Source: Adiantum capillus-veneris
Taxonomy: Eukaryota; Streptophyta; Polypodiopsida; Polypodiales; Pteridaceae
Reading direction: 5' to 3'
Length of the DNA stretch: 64,000 nt
Assembly: GCA_014529385.2 (NCBI GenBank)
Contig: CM043971.1
Span: forward strand, 90,910,840-90,974,839
The notes beneath the pieces are model-generated. The model was given only the letters and a program-made list of their open reading frames with translations, was not told the origin of the DNA and searched no databases. Below are positions 51,989-63,245 of the stretch, piece by piece. A program made the translations under genes and the position numbers. The number at the start of each line of letters is the position of its first letter. Position 1 is the stretch's first letter.

Positions 51989-52740
51989 CTCGTTTTTTGG
52001 GTGTTTTGCAACCCAGTTTTGCTCTCAATTTTTTGATTCTTCTAGTCTTTTCTTCTGACCAAGCTATGCAATATAGCGTGTGATAGCTAAAACGAGTATC
52101 TCGATTAGAGGGTTGTGGCATGCTTTACAACCCCAGATTTGGATACTTTACACCCTTGAAATCCTCAAAGTAGTCTATTTCTAGTTGGGAACTAGGCTTA
52201 AAATGGAAAGTCTTAGGGTGCAAGTGTGAAGGGAAGGGTGGAGGACTTATCCCACATGCCCTCACTCCCTCTTGTGGACGTAGATTATATATATTCTCTT
52301 GGGACTATACTATATCATAAGACTGAGGACTAATGCCTGGGCCTGGGCCTGGGCAATGATCCCGATCCTGATCCTTCTTTTAATATGCACTTTCCTTGTT
52401 CTTTATTTAATTTTTTTATTTTTATAAATCTAAAGATAAGGGCCACGCTGGTGCGAGCTGTGTGTGGTTGTGGCCACACGCTGAGCAGTCGCACGTGGAC
52501 CTTCCTGAACCAGAATAAATCGTGCAAGACAAAACTAACACATTATGAAACTAGCAGAACTACAACAGAGCTTGACTGAACAACAAAATAGAGTAGAGCT
52601 TAACAGGAGAACTTTCCTACCATTCCCAACAGACTTACACCAAAAACACACACACGAATCTTTCTCTATCTTTCCTACATACACTGAGTGACTTCACGAG
52701 GCAGCACAAAGTGCTTCTAGAGCTTGGTGCACGGCAACCC
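51989..52740 (-). other. A' leader, no gene seen
   Basis: Between primer site and gag on the minus strand. A segment near 52330-52380 matches the leader of element A (GGATCGGGATC, CCCAGGCCC). No ORF of note. Confidence 0.5.
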
Positions 52741-52756
52741 CCTTGTAGTGGTGCCA
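52741..52756 (-). promoter_or_regulatory. A' primer-binding site
   Basis: The minus strand reads TGGCACCACTACAAGG, six bases after the LTR end. The complement ends in TGGTGCCA, as a tRNA 3' end would. The tRNA is not identified. Confidence 0.6.
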
Positions 52757-52762
52757 AAAATA

Positions 52763-52998
52763 TGTGTGTCTATCGTATGTGTCGGAGCTAGGGACTTGCT
52801 GAGCATGGTGTGCGAGCCACAAAGGGTTGCAAGCACTCAACTAGGCTAAACTAGTAAGCTCAAAGAGAGCAAGGGTGTGTCACTCATCACTCTACACTCG
52901 CCGACGTGAAGGATTCCTTGCCGCAAAGAAGAGGGAGCCGTCACCACCACGCTCAACCGCTTCACTACTGCCGATTTCACTGCAATGCTCAATTGCAC

Positions 52999-53074
<76 letters not shown>

Positions 53075-53086
53075 GCGCGCGTGCGT

Positions 53087-53119
<33 letters not shown>

Positions 53120-53631
53120 CATACAATGGAGAAGGAGATGGAGATAAGGCAAGAGCACTCTTCTTTAGCATGCACCCTTCCGAATGGGGGATTTAGGTTA
53201 CAATGGCCCTTTTATATGAGTTTGGCCCATTTACACATATGCGTCATCACTGGCAAGTCAAAGTAAAAATAGTGTCGAATGAGATACGTTGTTTGCCTCT
53301 CATCGACGATCACCCAAGCACCTATAGACCAACAAGCCCGGCCCCTGACTCAAAACAATGTGATACGACATCCATGGATGTTAACTGGGCTGACATCCTT
53401 TTGCAAAGGTCAGAATCAAGCGATGGGGAGCGTTGGGTAGTCACCAAGCCTCCTATTCGCCCGGTGCTGACTCCATTGAGTCGATGTTTGCTTGAAATGA
53501 ATTTAACACCAAGGTCAGCACCAAGTGATGGGGAGCGTTGGGCACTCACCAAGCCTCCTATTCACCCAGTGCTGACTCCACTGCATGACCCATAATGGCA
53601 TCATCACATGGGTCTCCGTCGTCGATTAACA
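52763..53631 (-). repeat. 5' LTR of A'
   Basis: On the minus strand it begins TGTTAATCGACGACGG at 53631, comparable to TGTTAACCCTCACGG in A, and ends GACACACA at 52763. It shares with A the block around GGCTCGCACAC and the exon-like GAAGGATTCCTTGCCGCAAAG region. It holds (CT)n(CA)n tracts at 53003-53115 and two copies, 106 bp apart, of a segment starting GGTCAG at 53408 and 53514. Confidence 0.75.
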
Positions 53632-53639
53632 ATCATCAA

Positions 53640-54180
53640 AGCATCGGTATGACCAAATGTTGTGCCCTACATGGACAGAAATGTCTCTTCTTGCTCAGCT
53701 TTTAAGATAAGAGTTGGGTGTTTGAAAAGGATGCTCAAAGATGTGGGAAACTAGATTCAGGCCATTTGAAAGGACATTCAAGCAGTTAAGATTCCCAAAA
53801 GAAATCTATTGATGGCAAGAGACCAAAAATAAGGTTCAAGGAAGGAGACAATTTTTCTTTGAATAAACCCCAAGAGGAATACCTATCATTGACACAGTAC
53901 AAAAAGATTACCCCACATTATTGTCGTCCCTATGAAGTTGTAAAATGCATAGGTACTCAAGCTTACAAGTTAAAATTGACATCTTATCTCAAATTTTGTG
54001 ATGTATTTCATGTAAGATTCTCGAAGCTCTATATTCCTAGTGAAGAGAAACTCCTTGATGATGGACAATTCGCTATCATACTTGTGCCTATCTTGATAAG
54101 TCAAATGCTTAATTCTTTTTATTGTAAACACATGAGTCAACCTCACTATGAGAAGGCTAGGATGTTGCAAAAATGGTAGT
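53640..54180 (+). pseudogene. Chromovirus integrase C-terminal fragment
   Basis: 53859-54179 encodes ITPHYCRPYEVVKCIGTQAY, then KLKLTSYLKFCDVFHVRFSKLY. This is the conserved integrase C-terminal region of chromoviruses (K-L-x-P-R-Y-x-G-P-(F/Y)...D-V-F-H-V-S-x-L-K). A preceding KIRFKEGDNFSLNKP fits G-D-x-V-x-L. No chromodomain or LTR follows. It is a small remnant next to the A' LTR, probably part of the DNA into which A' inserted. Confidence 0.7.
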
Positions 54181-55046
54181 AAAATGTGATTTCCATCACG
54201 CAAGAAAGACATATGTTTTCTAAGTCATGTAAAAAGGAGCTATTTGATATAATTAAAAGTTCAACATGTTTGAAAGGAATTCCTTGAGAAGAAATATTAT
54301 AATAGGGCATCTTTTTGCAAGACACAGCTCACGATTAGCGAGAAAATATTGTCAATATTAAAAACATAAGCTAGCTTATCTACCTTATGGTTGGTGAGTG
54401 TCCCCATCAATGGTTATCAAAAGGGGAGGATTTGGCTTACTTTGTGCATTATGGGAAAGTTTCACTCTTAAAGTGGCCCTATAAGAATGTTTGACTTCCT
54501 CTCTCTTCTACAAAATGAGCACATGGTAAATATTTTACAAATGATCTTTGAACTTGTCAAAAATTTTGGAACTAAAATATACCTTTTGAGACATTTCTAT
54601 TGATATATAGCTTGCTATGAGATTCCTCATATTTTGAAATAATCCATTTCTTGATGTGAAAACTCCATCAATTCAACTTTGGATAAATCATTTTGTTAAA
54701 AGCTAGGATCGTTTTCATTAGTCCTATTTGAGGATTATTTTGGGTGATGTTTGAAGGGTTGTGTGAATGAACCGATGACAAAAATAAATGGAGGAATAGA
54801 AATTGCATATCTAAAACAATGTAATGGTAATTAGAAGACAAGAGACATGGGTGAGTGGGGTATGGAAAGTGGAACAGTAGCATCCAATTTGAGCTATGTC
54901 TGTGGATGATGGACCCAATTAGTGAGATACTTTTGACAACAGTAGTTATTAGTTAAAAATAAGTCTCATACTAGACGTACAAATGTATGGTTGGTCATTG
55001 TGCCTCTTAAATGTGGGAAAAAAGCATCATCCATATGCTTTAGATA
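54181..55046. other. Intergenic AT-rich stretch, nothing recognised
   Basis: No ORF, repeat pair or RNA gene that I can support. Confidence 0.5.
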
Positions 55047-55716
55047 GCCTCATCACTATATGACATGGGGGTTCCTCGTAGGGGGGATCTATGGCTCCCA
55101 TCACTTGGCAGAAGGAGCAAAGAATCTGGGCCACCTATTTTGTCGATGGGTGAAGTGTGCGTGACCTAAGGGGGATGAGCTAGGCTCACGGGATTCACTA
55201 GTAGTACTAAGGAGATGTCATTTGTGTGTGCACCAAAATTGCCTCATTGACCCCTAAATATAGGGCACTCCTTTATAGAATTTATCTTTCTTGCCTTATA
55301 AAGCCCCCCTATTTTCCACTCAGGTTCCTTAGTTGACTCCTTGGGGAGCTAAGAGTAATAGTAACTTGATTCCTTAGTTGATTTCTTGGGGACCTAAGAG
55401 TAAACTAGGGGGCGAACTAAGTGTAAACTAGGGGGGAGTGAACTAGGGTTATATAGGTAAACTACACCTCCCATGGCACATGATGTGTGTGATAGGGTGA
55501 TCGTAAGGCATTCACTCAAGAATTGGGGCTCATGGATTTGATTCCCTTGCTCGAATGGGAACTGAACTAGAAGTGAGGTGAACGTCTTTTCTCTCCCACT
55601 CTCAGTTTACCCCTAATTCATGTGGTGATTGAATAGCGTATATTCTCCTCACCTCACTCCAGTTGATGAGAGCCATAGAGCCCCCTTGAGGGACCCCGTG
55701 TCATATAGTGATGAGG
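55047..55716. mobile_element. Possible foldback/MITE or inverted SINE pair
   Basis: About 55 bases at 55047-55105 (CTCATCACTATATGACA, then CTATGGCTCCCATCA) are repeated inverted at 55664-55716 (TGATGAGAGCCATAG, then TGTCATATAGTGATGAG) with few mismatches. Between them, GGATTTGATTCCC at 55534-55546 resembles the tRNA B box and GATAGGGTGATCGTAAGG at 55491-55508 a loose A box, so the right part could be a tRNA-derived SINE. A diverged direct repeat lies at 55325-55413. No transposase. Type uncertain. Confidence 0.45.
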
Positions 55717-55935
55717 GTGTAGGGCCCTTACATCCATGATCATGATGGATACAGGCCTCCCTGACTTTTTTTTCTTATATTCTTGCTTTTCAAAATGGGA
55801 GAAACATGTTATCTATGGAGCCCAAATATGGAGTAAGATCTAACTACCAAGATGGCTCCCCAACCTTCGAGTTGGGGACCTACAAATATAATGTTAAAAA
55901 CATGATGTATTTGAGTTATCTTTGTGGGGGCAAGT
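55717..55935. other. Spacer before E9, nothing recognised
   Basis: Includes a short palindrome CATGATCATG near 55736 and a T-run near 55768. It ends in CAAGT, the E9 target duplicate. Confidence 0.5.
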
Positions 55936-56206
55936 TGTAAGACATGTAGAACAAAATAGGATCTTGTAGCAGGGAGAGTAAAGAGAGATATGATGCAAAG
56001 TAGATTAGTGAAAAATCAACATCTAGATTATCACTATTACAAAGTGATGGAATCATCCACACTTGCACTTTGAAGGTCGACCTTAGATGGCAATATAGAC
56101 AACTTGAGCTAGTATACATGAATACAAGGAGCCGATTTTCTTTGATATATAGGATGCCATGGTTCATGGGGATAGCCTCCTTATATAGTGCTATAGTGGG
56201 TGGTAG

Positions 56207-56302
<96 letters not shown>

Positions 56303-56683
56303 CATGTGTGTTATTGACTATGCCAACCCATTGTCCGCGGTCAACGACGACCGGCCAATGACCATCGACCACCGGCCATAGTACTAATGGCATGTACATA
56401 TGGCCTAGTATCGTAGGAAATATTCTAGGAATATTCCTTCAATATCTCCTTATGGGCACTTTCCCACACCCTTGCCTAGGAGGTCATTGGTCCCCCCAAG
56501 TTGGGATCCTAAATCAGCTCTGTACCATCCACGACCACAAATAAAGACCTCATCAGCATGCAAGCTAGAACCCACCATATATATGCAAATGATTGATTTC
56601 TCCTCATATGGGGGCCTTACAAATTGTGCAACATACGTGATGATGGGCAAAAGTAATAGGTGGGCATCGCAGCTATACTAACA
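55936..56683 (-). repeat. 3' LTR of E9 with a long (GT)45 tract
   Basis: 748 bp. (GT)45 at 56211-56300. The other LTR has about five GT units at the same place, which accounts for most of the length difference. Confidence 0.88.
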
Positions 56684-56751
56684 CTCCCCCACAATGAATG
56701 CCCAAAGATGCTTGATGTTCGTTGTGTATCAACTCTGAGTCAATGAAGGTG

Positions 56752-57191
56752 TCAAATTAGTAGATCTTTCCCAAGAGATTTGGTGAAGAGATTTGCAAAA
56801 TTATCTTCAGTAGGACGATACTCTAGTTCCACAATCTCATCTTCAAAGTGCTCTCGAGCATGATGATATTGAACCTCAATATAATTTGTGCATGCATCAA
56901 AGATAGAGTTGGCAGTTCCCATAAAACTTTGGTTGTCACATTGAAGTGTTGTTGTTGAATCGACAAGAACACTTAAATCCATGAGAACTCTCCTGGGCCA
57001 AACTACCTCACAAGTTGTAAAACAAGCAGCTTTATATTCCACTTCTGTTGAAGAAAGAGCGACAATTGGCTGCTTCTTTCTAATCCAAGAAAAACTCCAA
57101 AACACAGAGAGAAAAATATCTAGAAATTGAATTTCTAGAATCTTAATTTTCTGCCCAATCAGTGTCACTATCCATCAAGGGTATTGGTGTC
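56752..57191 (-). pseudogene. E9 RNase H (copia), C-terminal fragment
   Basis: The minus strand gives DSDTDWAEN, then IRKKQPIVALSSTEVEYKAAC, CDNQSFMGTANSIFDACTNYIEV and DNFANLFTKSLGKDLL. These match the end of copia Pol (KKQPxVALSSTEAEY, KHIEVxYH, xxADxFTKxL). The frame is broken at the start by a stop. It is followed by the purine tract and LTR, so it belongs to E9. Confidence 0.85.
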
Positions 57192-59455
57192 TGTAGACAG
57201 TGGGAATAGTTCCTAGACATGAATTCAGACTGGTGATTGAACTGGTATTTATTAAGCTAGTTACTACGATAACTGCACATTGGATAGTTAGTGAAAGACC
57301 CAACCCAACACCTATAAATAGGGGCCATTACTTCATTTGATGGGCTATCATTTTGGGAATTGACACACTATTGTTTTTTGCTCTTGAGTCTAGTGCCTTG
57401 GAGCTCATTCTGCTCTTGTACTCTTTTGTCTATAATCTTAGAGCAATCCTTGGCTCATATTGTACTTTGCTGCACTTGTATTGATTTGAATATGATTCAG
57501 TTCTAGTTCCAGTTCCAGTTCCAGTATATGCATCATTTCCATTTTAGTTACTATTTCCATTTCCATTTCAATACCAGTGTCTTTGTCTGATATGTTGTTT
57601 GAAGTTTGCATGTTTGAACTTGATTAGCTAACTCTTAACCCAACCTGAAATAGCTGTCTGAAGAGACCAACTCATCCCATTTTGGCGATCAGAGTGGCTT
57701 GAGCTGAATTGCTCTTGACAGTGAATCACTCTCCCAGTTGGTTTTGGGTGAATTGCTTGCACTCATGCCACCCAGAAGAGTTGCATGTGGCAAAAGGCCA
57801 TCAATCAAATTCACAAAAAATCTAAAATGTGACAGCCCAATGTAGGAGAAGTCAGAGTGAGGCTTTGACACTATCACAGAGGTTGGTAATGAAATCGAGA
57901 TAAACTTTGGATCAATAAGAGACTGGGAAACAGGAGGACTTCCACCACTCTACGAGGTACAAACGTCGATGATTGGAGAGAATGGGAAGATGCTCTCAAT
58001 CCACTAAATCTCATAAGAAGGCTAACGGGAAAACCAAAAAGCACACTAATGAGATTGAAGGAAGCAAGGGGAATCACAAGTGAGGACATATGAAAACTAA
58101 GAAAAAACCAAACCCAGATACAGTAACTAAAACAAATGATACTGACCAGTGGGAAGCATACACTAATCACTACAGTAGGAAGCAATTCAAGGAGCACAAC
58201 TCACCTTCAATATACAAGGCCAAGCACCATGGAAGATCCATTGATTTGAAAATTTCCTTTCTAGTGTTGAAAGGAGGCAAGAAAGACGACCCAAATGATC
58301 ACAAGCCTTCATGGAGTATGTTGAACTCAAAAACATTAAAGAAGATTTCTTCAGACATTGAAGGACGCAATTCAAAAATGGTCCTACCATTATCCAACCT
58401 GCTAGTTCCAAACATACAATAAACTGATCAAAGCATTCAAGCTTGAATATTCAGATAATAAATAAGATGAATATATTTTATGCAAACTAGACAAAATAAA
58501 ACAAGGAAAATTGTTAGTTCGAAGCTACATAGAGAAGATTAAAGAGATGACCAGACAACTACACGAACCTCCATTCAAAAAGAGAATGAGGGCTTGGTTT
58601 CTTAGCAGGTTCAGAAGTAAAAAGCTAATGAAACATGACGTTCCGACCCCGACAAAGAAATTCAATGATCTAATACAACGAGCTTTGAAACTACAACAAT
58701 AAGCAAAAAAGGAGAAATGACACAAGAGGGGAATGAACTCTTCTGACACTAAGATGACCACTGAGAGTTTAAGACTACCTCTAGTTCTAGTTCATCTGAT
58801 AATGACTTGAATGATAAAGATAAGAGAAAAAAGAAGGGATCCCAGATGAAGAAGCTAGAGGAGACGTTCAAGCAAATTTATGATATGGGAAAAACTAGAC
58901 CTTCGGTGAGAAAACTAGAAACCTCGTGTTCACATTGCAGATCTAGAGATCACCAATCAAATGAATGTTTCCAATGCACATATTGTAAAGCTTATAGACA
59001 TGTGTGGAACAATTGTGGGATAAGGATTCATCACTTCAAGAAAGGCAAGGACTTATCTATGATCGCAATGACAAATCCACAACCAGTAAAGACAGATGGG
59101 ACAAGTGGCTCCAAAGAGAATGAGACCAGCACGAGTGATGGAGGGGGAAAAGGTAGGTACTAAAAGGGTATTGGTCGGGACAGAGGAAGAGCTGACTTTG
59201 GCAAAATGAGTTTAAATTATTATACTTGTGGAAAATTTGGCCATTTTGTAGCTCAATGCTTGGAGGCTACCGAACCAAAAGGATCTAAACAGAAAACGCC
59301 TAAAACAATGCCAATAAGGACAGTAACTAAAGGCACAAGTGTTTTCACTGAGTAGATTCTAGAAGAACTTGAGAAGAAGCAAGGTGTTGAAACCAAGAAA
59401 TGGGAGCATCAGAGAGCCACATGGAAGGCAAAAGGCAAAGGGGAAGTAGTTGATT
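57192..59455 (+). mobile_element. E11: LTR-retroelement fragment, plus strand (LTR and gag)
   Basis: A putative LTR at 57192-57679 (TGTAGACAG...CATCCCA) is followed by TGGCGATCAGAGTGG at 57683, a primer-site-like sequence. Gag-like pieces follow on the plus strand at 58090-58422, 58511-58702 and 58807-59163. The region from 58935 has two zinc knuckles (CSHCRSRDHQSNEC and CTYCKAYRHVWNNC) and near 59220 a damaged third (CGKFGHFVAQC). No protease, polymerase or second LTR is seen. It lies between E9 RNase H and E10 integrase. Confidence 0.55.
58807..59163 (+). pseudogene. E11 gag zinc-knuckle region
   Basis: 118 residues: a lysine-rich start, then two adjacent CX2CX4HX4C knuckles, then a Ser/Gly-rich tail. 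The two knuckles are close to each other and a third lies downstream after a stop. It resembles gypsy-type nucleocapsid regions in general; I do not recognise the family. Confidence 0.55.
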
Positions 59456-60610
59456 AATAATGCGGCAAAGCTTGACTTTTGACCATACATCGTGCCATTT
59501 TCGTAAGTGGCTTCTTTTTCCTCTCAGCAACACCATTTTTCTGAGGTGTATTAGGCATTGTACATTGGTGTTTTATCCCACGACTAGCCAGAAATGCATT
59601 AAATTCATGAGACATATACTCCCCCCCTCGATCGGAACAGAGGGTGCCCATAGTACATTTTGAGACATTTTCAGCCATAGCCAAAAATTGTTTGAAGCAC
59701 ATAAAAACTTCCGACTTCGCTTTAAGCGGAAATACCCATGCATGCCTGGAGTAATCATCAATGAAAGTCAGAAGTAAAGGTAATTTCCCAAGGATGGAGT
59801 TTGCATGGGTCCACAAACATCACTATGCACAAGCTGCAACTTGCATGTGGCCCTAACTGAACCCTCCTTTGGAAACTTAGAATGCTACATTTTACCCAAA
59901 ATACAGCCTTCACAAACATGTTTGACAGGTGCTTCAAGAGGCGGCAAATAAGCAACCATATTAGATTTCTGCAAACGCAGCAAATTGGCAAAATTCAGAT
60001 GCCCAAAACATGCATGCCACAGTTTTGCACCCGAAACACCCTTTGAATTTGCAATTTCATTTGCAAAATTTTGACCACACTTTTCATACAAAGGGATCTT
60101 ATACAGCCCATGGTACAAAAGGCCAGATGCAACAATTTCATCACCAAAACTGAGATCATGAACTGTACATCTGTCATCCACAAATTTGACTACAAGTCCA
60201 AGTCTAGCAAGTGTAGATACAGACAAAAGATTGTTCTTGATCCCAAGTACATAAAGTGCATCAACAAGTGTGAAAGAATTGCCATGTGTAGCAGTAAGCA
60301 CAATATTTCCAATCCCTTGAACCGGATAAGAGGCATTGTTGGCACAAATGACTAAATTCCCATGAGGAATAGACTCGAGAGAGGTGAACAATTCACGATG
60401 TGAGATAATGTGCTTTGTAGCACCACTATCAAAATACCACACATGTGAATCTGTAGCAACTGACATGCATGCATCATGGACAACAGGAATGTAAGTGCAC
60501 TCTGCACTAAAAGCCCATTCTGCATCAACATCAACATCACAATCTCCTTTCGGCAGAAGACTCAACAATGGGTGCATTTGTAGTGGAACCAGCATTTGCA
60601 GAGGAACCAC
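59454..60610 (-). pseudogene. E10 protease and integrase fragment
   Basis: 59885-60610 carries the copia protease (VWYFDSGATKHIISHRELF) and integrase zinc region (LWHACFGHLNFANLLRLQ to CEGCILGKM). 59454-59816 has the integrase core (LLTFIDDYSRHAWVFPL; LCSDRGGEYMS; TPQKNGVAERKKK). A frameshift separates them near 59850, and the first catalytic Asp falls in the damaged stretch. It ends at MVKSQALPHY, just before the usual F/W-A-E-A. Confidence 0.85.
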
Positions 60611-61504
60611 CCTCTTTCTTCTTAGCCTCTTTGGCGTTCAATTTAGGACACTGCTTGATCAAGTGATCATTATCTTTACAATAATGGCAACGCATCTTCT
60701 TTTTGCCCTTATCACTAGAATTTCCAGACGAATTGCTACCAACAGAAGCATTAGGAACAGGTGATTTTTTCACTCACAGAAGAACCATAAGAAGTGGCCG
60801 CATTGCTGTTACCAAACTCTCTTTGAGTAACAATAAAAGCCTGTTCAACTGCACGCTGTCTAGCCTCTTTTTTTGGACAGTGACTCTTGCAACAACAATG
60901 TGCATAATGCATCAAAATTGACAACTTCAGGATTTCCTTGGATCATAAGTCTCCAAGTACTAACAAAAGTCTGGTAAGAATCTGGTAAGGCATCAAGAAC
61001 AGTCTGCACAAGGGAACTATTTGAAATGACTTCATCTGTAGAAATAAGTTGCGCATTGATATCCTTGACACCAGCAAGGAAAGTGTCCATATCATCTTCC
61101 TCATGCATAATCTTTGACTCCAGCTCTTTACACAACAATGCAATTTTTGCCTCATTGTGGCTTGCATAAAGACCAGCGAGAATGTTCCAAGCTTGTTTTG
61201 TAAATCTCGTTGAACAAAGGTGAGGAGTAATGGTGCGCTTCATAGACAATGCACTCAACGCATGAGCCTGCGCATCCTTTACATCCCAATGAGCTTGTTC
61301 TATCCTAGGCAAAACAACTCTAACAGCCAGACCTGCCTATATCCTCAAAACTAGGACGTACATCAATGCCCTGCAGAATATTCGAGACACCCTTTGACAC
61401 AAGAACATGTTGCATCATGTAAGTCCACATAGGGTAATTGTCCCCATCCAATTTGTCCTCAGCAGCAAACATCTTGAACACATCTATGTTGTTGTCAGCC
61501 ATGG
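60537..61504 (-). pseudogene. E10 Gag
   Basis: From the ATG of MADNNIDVFKMFAAEDKLDG. The copia gag domain (DNYPMWTYMMQHVLVSKGV; AWNILAGLYASHNEAKIALL; DTFLAGVKDINAQLIS; VLDALPDSYQTFV) is broken by stops near 61320 and shifts near 60860. The zinc knuckle CHYCKDNDHLIKQC is at about 60660-60700, followed by a Lys/Ser linker. Confidence 0.85.
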
Positions 61505-61779
61505 TAAATGCTGCACCTGATGTGAAAATTTCCCAAAAAGATGATAAAATGAAGCAGGACCAACAGGTGCTATATAGCCCAAACCGTAGAAGACTGTAAG
61601 GCACTTGTTATGCAAAAAACGGCACTGACAAAATTTTTGCATAAAATGACGAAATAGCTTGCACAGTACTTTCTGTAGTGGAAAAGGAGGCCAAAAGCTC
61701 GCCAAAGCTCACTAAAATTGGAGAAAGTGAGCACGCTGTGCTGGAGCTAGTGGCGACTAAGCCCGGGAGGATGCAACCT

Positions 61780-61791
61780 GCTCTGATACCA
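61780..61791 (-). promoter_or_regulatory. E10 primer-binding site, initiator tRNA-Met
   Basis: TGGTATCAGAGC on the minus strand, two bases after the LTR. Confidence 0.88.
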
Positions 61792-61793
61792 AT

Positions 61794-62022
61794 TGTTGAA
61801 ATTAGGGTTGCAGGGAAAGGCACACAGCTTGGAGAAGACGAAGGAAGCTCAAGGCACACAACAGCGAGTATATTACTTAGTGTGCAATGGAAAGATAGAT
61901 AGCCCTAGAATGGATGGGCGTATGTACAATGCACGGGAAAAAAAACCTCCTAAAGAGGGAAAAAATACCCCGGTGGTCCTAAGTGTGTTCACACACATCA
62001 CTACCACATGTATATGGTAACA
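61794..62022 (-). repeat. 5' LTR of E10
   Basis: 229 bp with TG...CA ends. The only copy in the window. Confidence 0.75.
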
Positions 62023-62039
62023 AATGCATCACTGAGCTG

Positions 62040-62560
62040 AATCTTTCAAAGAAATAGCCAAATCAACATCAGCTAATTGATCTTGGAGATCCTTAGTTTG
62101 TTTGATAAAGGCCTCCACCTTCTCTCTATCATCAACAAGTCTCTCAACAATGTGTTGATTTTTTAGATTTTGAATTGTTGTGTGATTGTGTGTCTCATAT
62201 TGGGAAGATGATATGCTCCAAGCTTCATGTGCTTTAGTGATAAGCTAAATCAAGGTGAGAACATAATCACTTAAACATTTGACGATGGCACACAACGTAT
62301 CTCCACTCCCTCTCTTCCACGCACGTAGAAGAGTAGCTTATAGATGAATTATAAGACTTGGACTTTTCGGATTTGTTGTTGCAGTAGGCCCTAGGTCTGG
62401 ACCATTTTGTCCCAACACTGTATCCAGTTTTTCATACAAATCCAAAGTTGGTGCCATTAAGATTGCCTTCCATGAAGGCTGGTGGAAGAATGCATAGCGG
62501 AGTAGCACCAACAACAACATTTGAAGATGACGATGACATAATAAGGGATTGATTTTGCAA
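62040..62560 (-). pseudogene. E9 Gag start
   Basis: The minus strand gives ATPLCILPPAFMEGNLNGTNF near 62490-62440 and, further on, EAWSISSSQYETHNHTTIQN, then VDDREKVEAFIKQTKDLQDQL near 62220-62060. Both fit the UBN2-type copia gag. Stops interrupt it and it ends where E10 inserted. Confidence 0.65.
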
Positions 62561-62606
62561 GGTAGTACAAGTACTTCTCATACAATCTTAGCTACAAGCA
62601 TCTAAA

Positions 62607-62618
62607 GCTTTGATACCA
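62607..62618 (-). promoter_or_regulatory. E9 primer-binding site
   Basis: TGGTATCAAAGC on the minus strand, directly after the 5' LTR; one base off initiator Met. Confidence 0.82.
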
Positions 62619-63240
62619 TGTAAGAAATGTAGATCTTGTGGCAAGAAGAGTAGAGAGAAATACGATAAAAAGCAGATTAGTGGAAAATCTAAATTTAGAT
62701 TAGCACTATTACAAATTGATAGAGTCATCCACCTATGTGCACTCAAGGTAGAGCTTAAATGTCAATATAAACAACTAGAGCTAGTAGGCAGGAATACAAG
62801 GAGTGGATGTCCTTCAATATAGTGTGTGTGTGGCATATGCGGTATTGACTATGTCTACCCACCATCCACGATCACCAGCCATTGGCCGGTGATCGTGGTG
62901 GTCGGTGGTTAGTGGTCACTAGCCACCAACCACCAGCCATCGACCACCGGCCATAGTACTAATGGCATGTACATATGTCCTATTATCATAGGGAATATCC
63001 TTGCCTTAGAGGCACTGCCCTTGAACCTTTGCATGGGGGCCGACTAGCCCCCCAAGGTTGGGCTCTTGAATTAGCTCCGTACCATCCACAATCACAAATA
63101 AAGACCTCATGAGTGTGCAAGCTGGAATTCCCCCAATATATGTGCACTATTGGCTTCTCCTCATATGTGGGCCTTACAAACATTGCAACATACATGATGG
63201 TGCGTAAAAATGACATGTGGGCATTGCAACTATACTAACA
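62619..63240 (-). repeat. 5' LTR of E9
   Basis: 622 bp partner of 55936-56683, with a (GT)5 tract at 62822-62831 and GGCCGG-type units at 62870-62955. Confidence 0.87.
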
Positions 63241-63245
63241 CAAGT

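Larger units (their letters stand above)
42125..53631 (-). mobile_element. A': second member of the element A family, minus strand, truncated and split by E8
   Basis: On the minus strand it has a 5' LTR (53631-52763), a primer site, a leader, a long gag homologous to that of A, and a protease remnant ending near 42125. Copia element E8 interrupts it at 42662-48163. Reverse transcriptase, integrase and 3' LTR are absent; the sequence passes straight into the CACTA transposase. Gag is broken into many frames. A' keeps the protease before the reverse transcriptase position that A has lost. Confidence 0.8.
59454..62022 (-). mobile_element. E10: truncated Ty1/copia element, minus strand
   Basis: The 5' LTR at 61794-62022 (229 bp, TGTTGAAATT...GGTAACA on the plus strand) is followed on the minus strand by a perfect initiator-Met primer site, gag, zinc knuckle, protease and integrase. 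The sequence stops at 59454 within integrase, where E11 begins. No 3' LTR. It sits between the gag start and RNase H of E9. Confidence 0.82.
55936..63240 (-). mobile_element. E9: Ty1/copia LTR retrotransposon, minus strand, with nested E10 and E11
   Basis: The LTRs 55936-56683 and 62619-63240 start TGTAAGA(A/C)ATGTAGA and end TATACTAACA on the plus strand. CAAGT flanks both ends (55931-55935 and 63241-63245). The primer site is at 62607-62618 and a purine tract at 56684-56691. Gag start and RNase H are recognisable near the two ends; the middle is replaced by E10 and E11. Confidence 0.88.

Noticed and set aside
52741-52751. CCTTGTAGTG as the missing right end of the CACTA element
   Set aside because: It lies in the primer-binding site of A', next to an LTR end, and lacks the TAGCGACG subterminal repeats.
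52875-53266. Overlapping ORFs with Ser/Leu and Thr/His repeats
   Set aside because: They are translations of (CT)n and (CA)n tracts in the A' LTR.
55916-56399. ORFs with His-Thr or Val-Cys repeats
   Set aside because: They are translations of the (GT)45 microsatellite.
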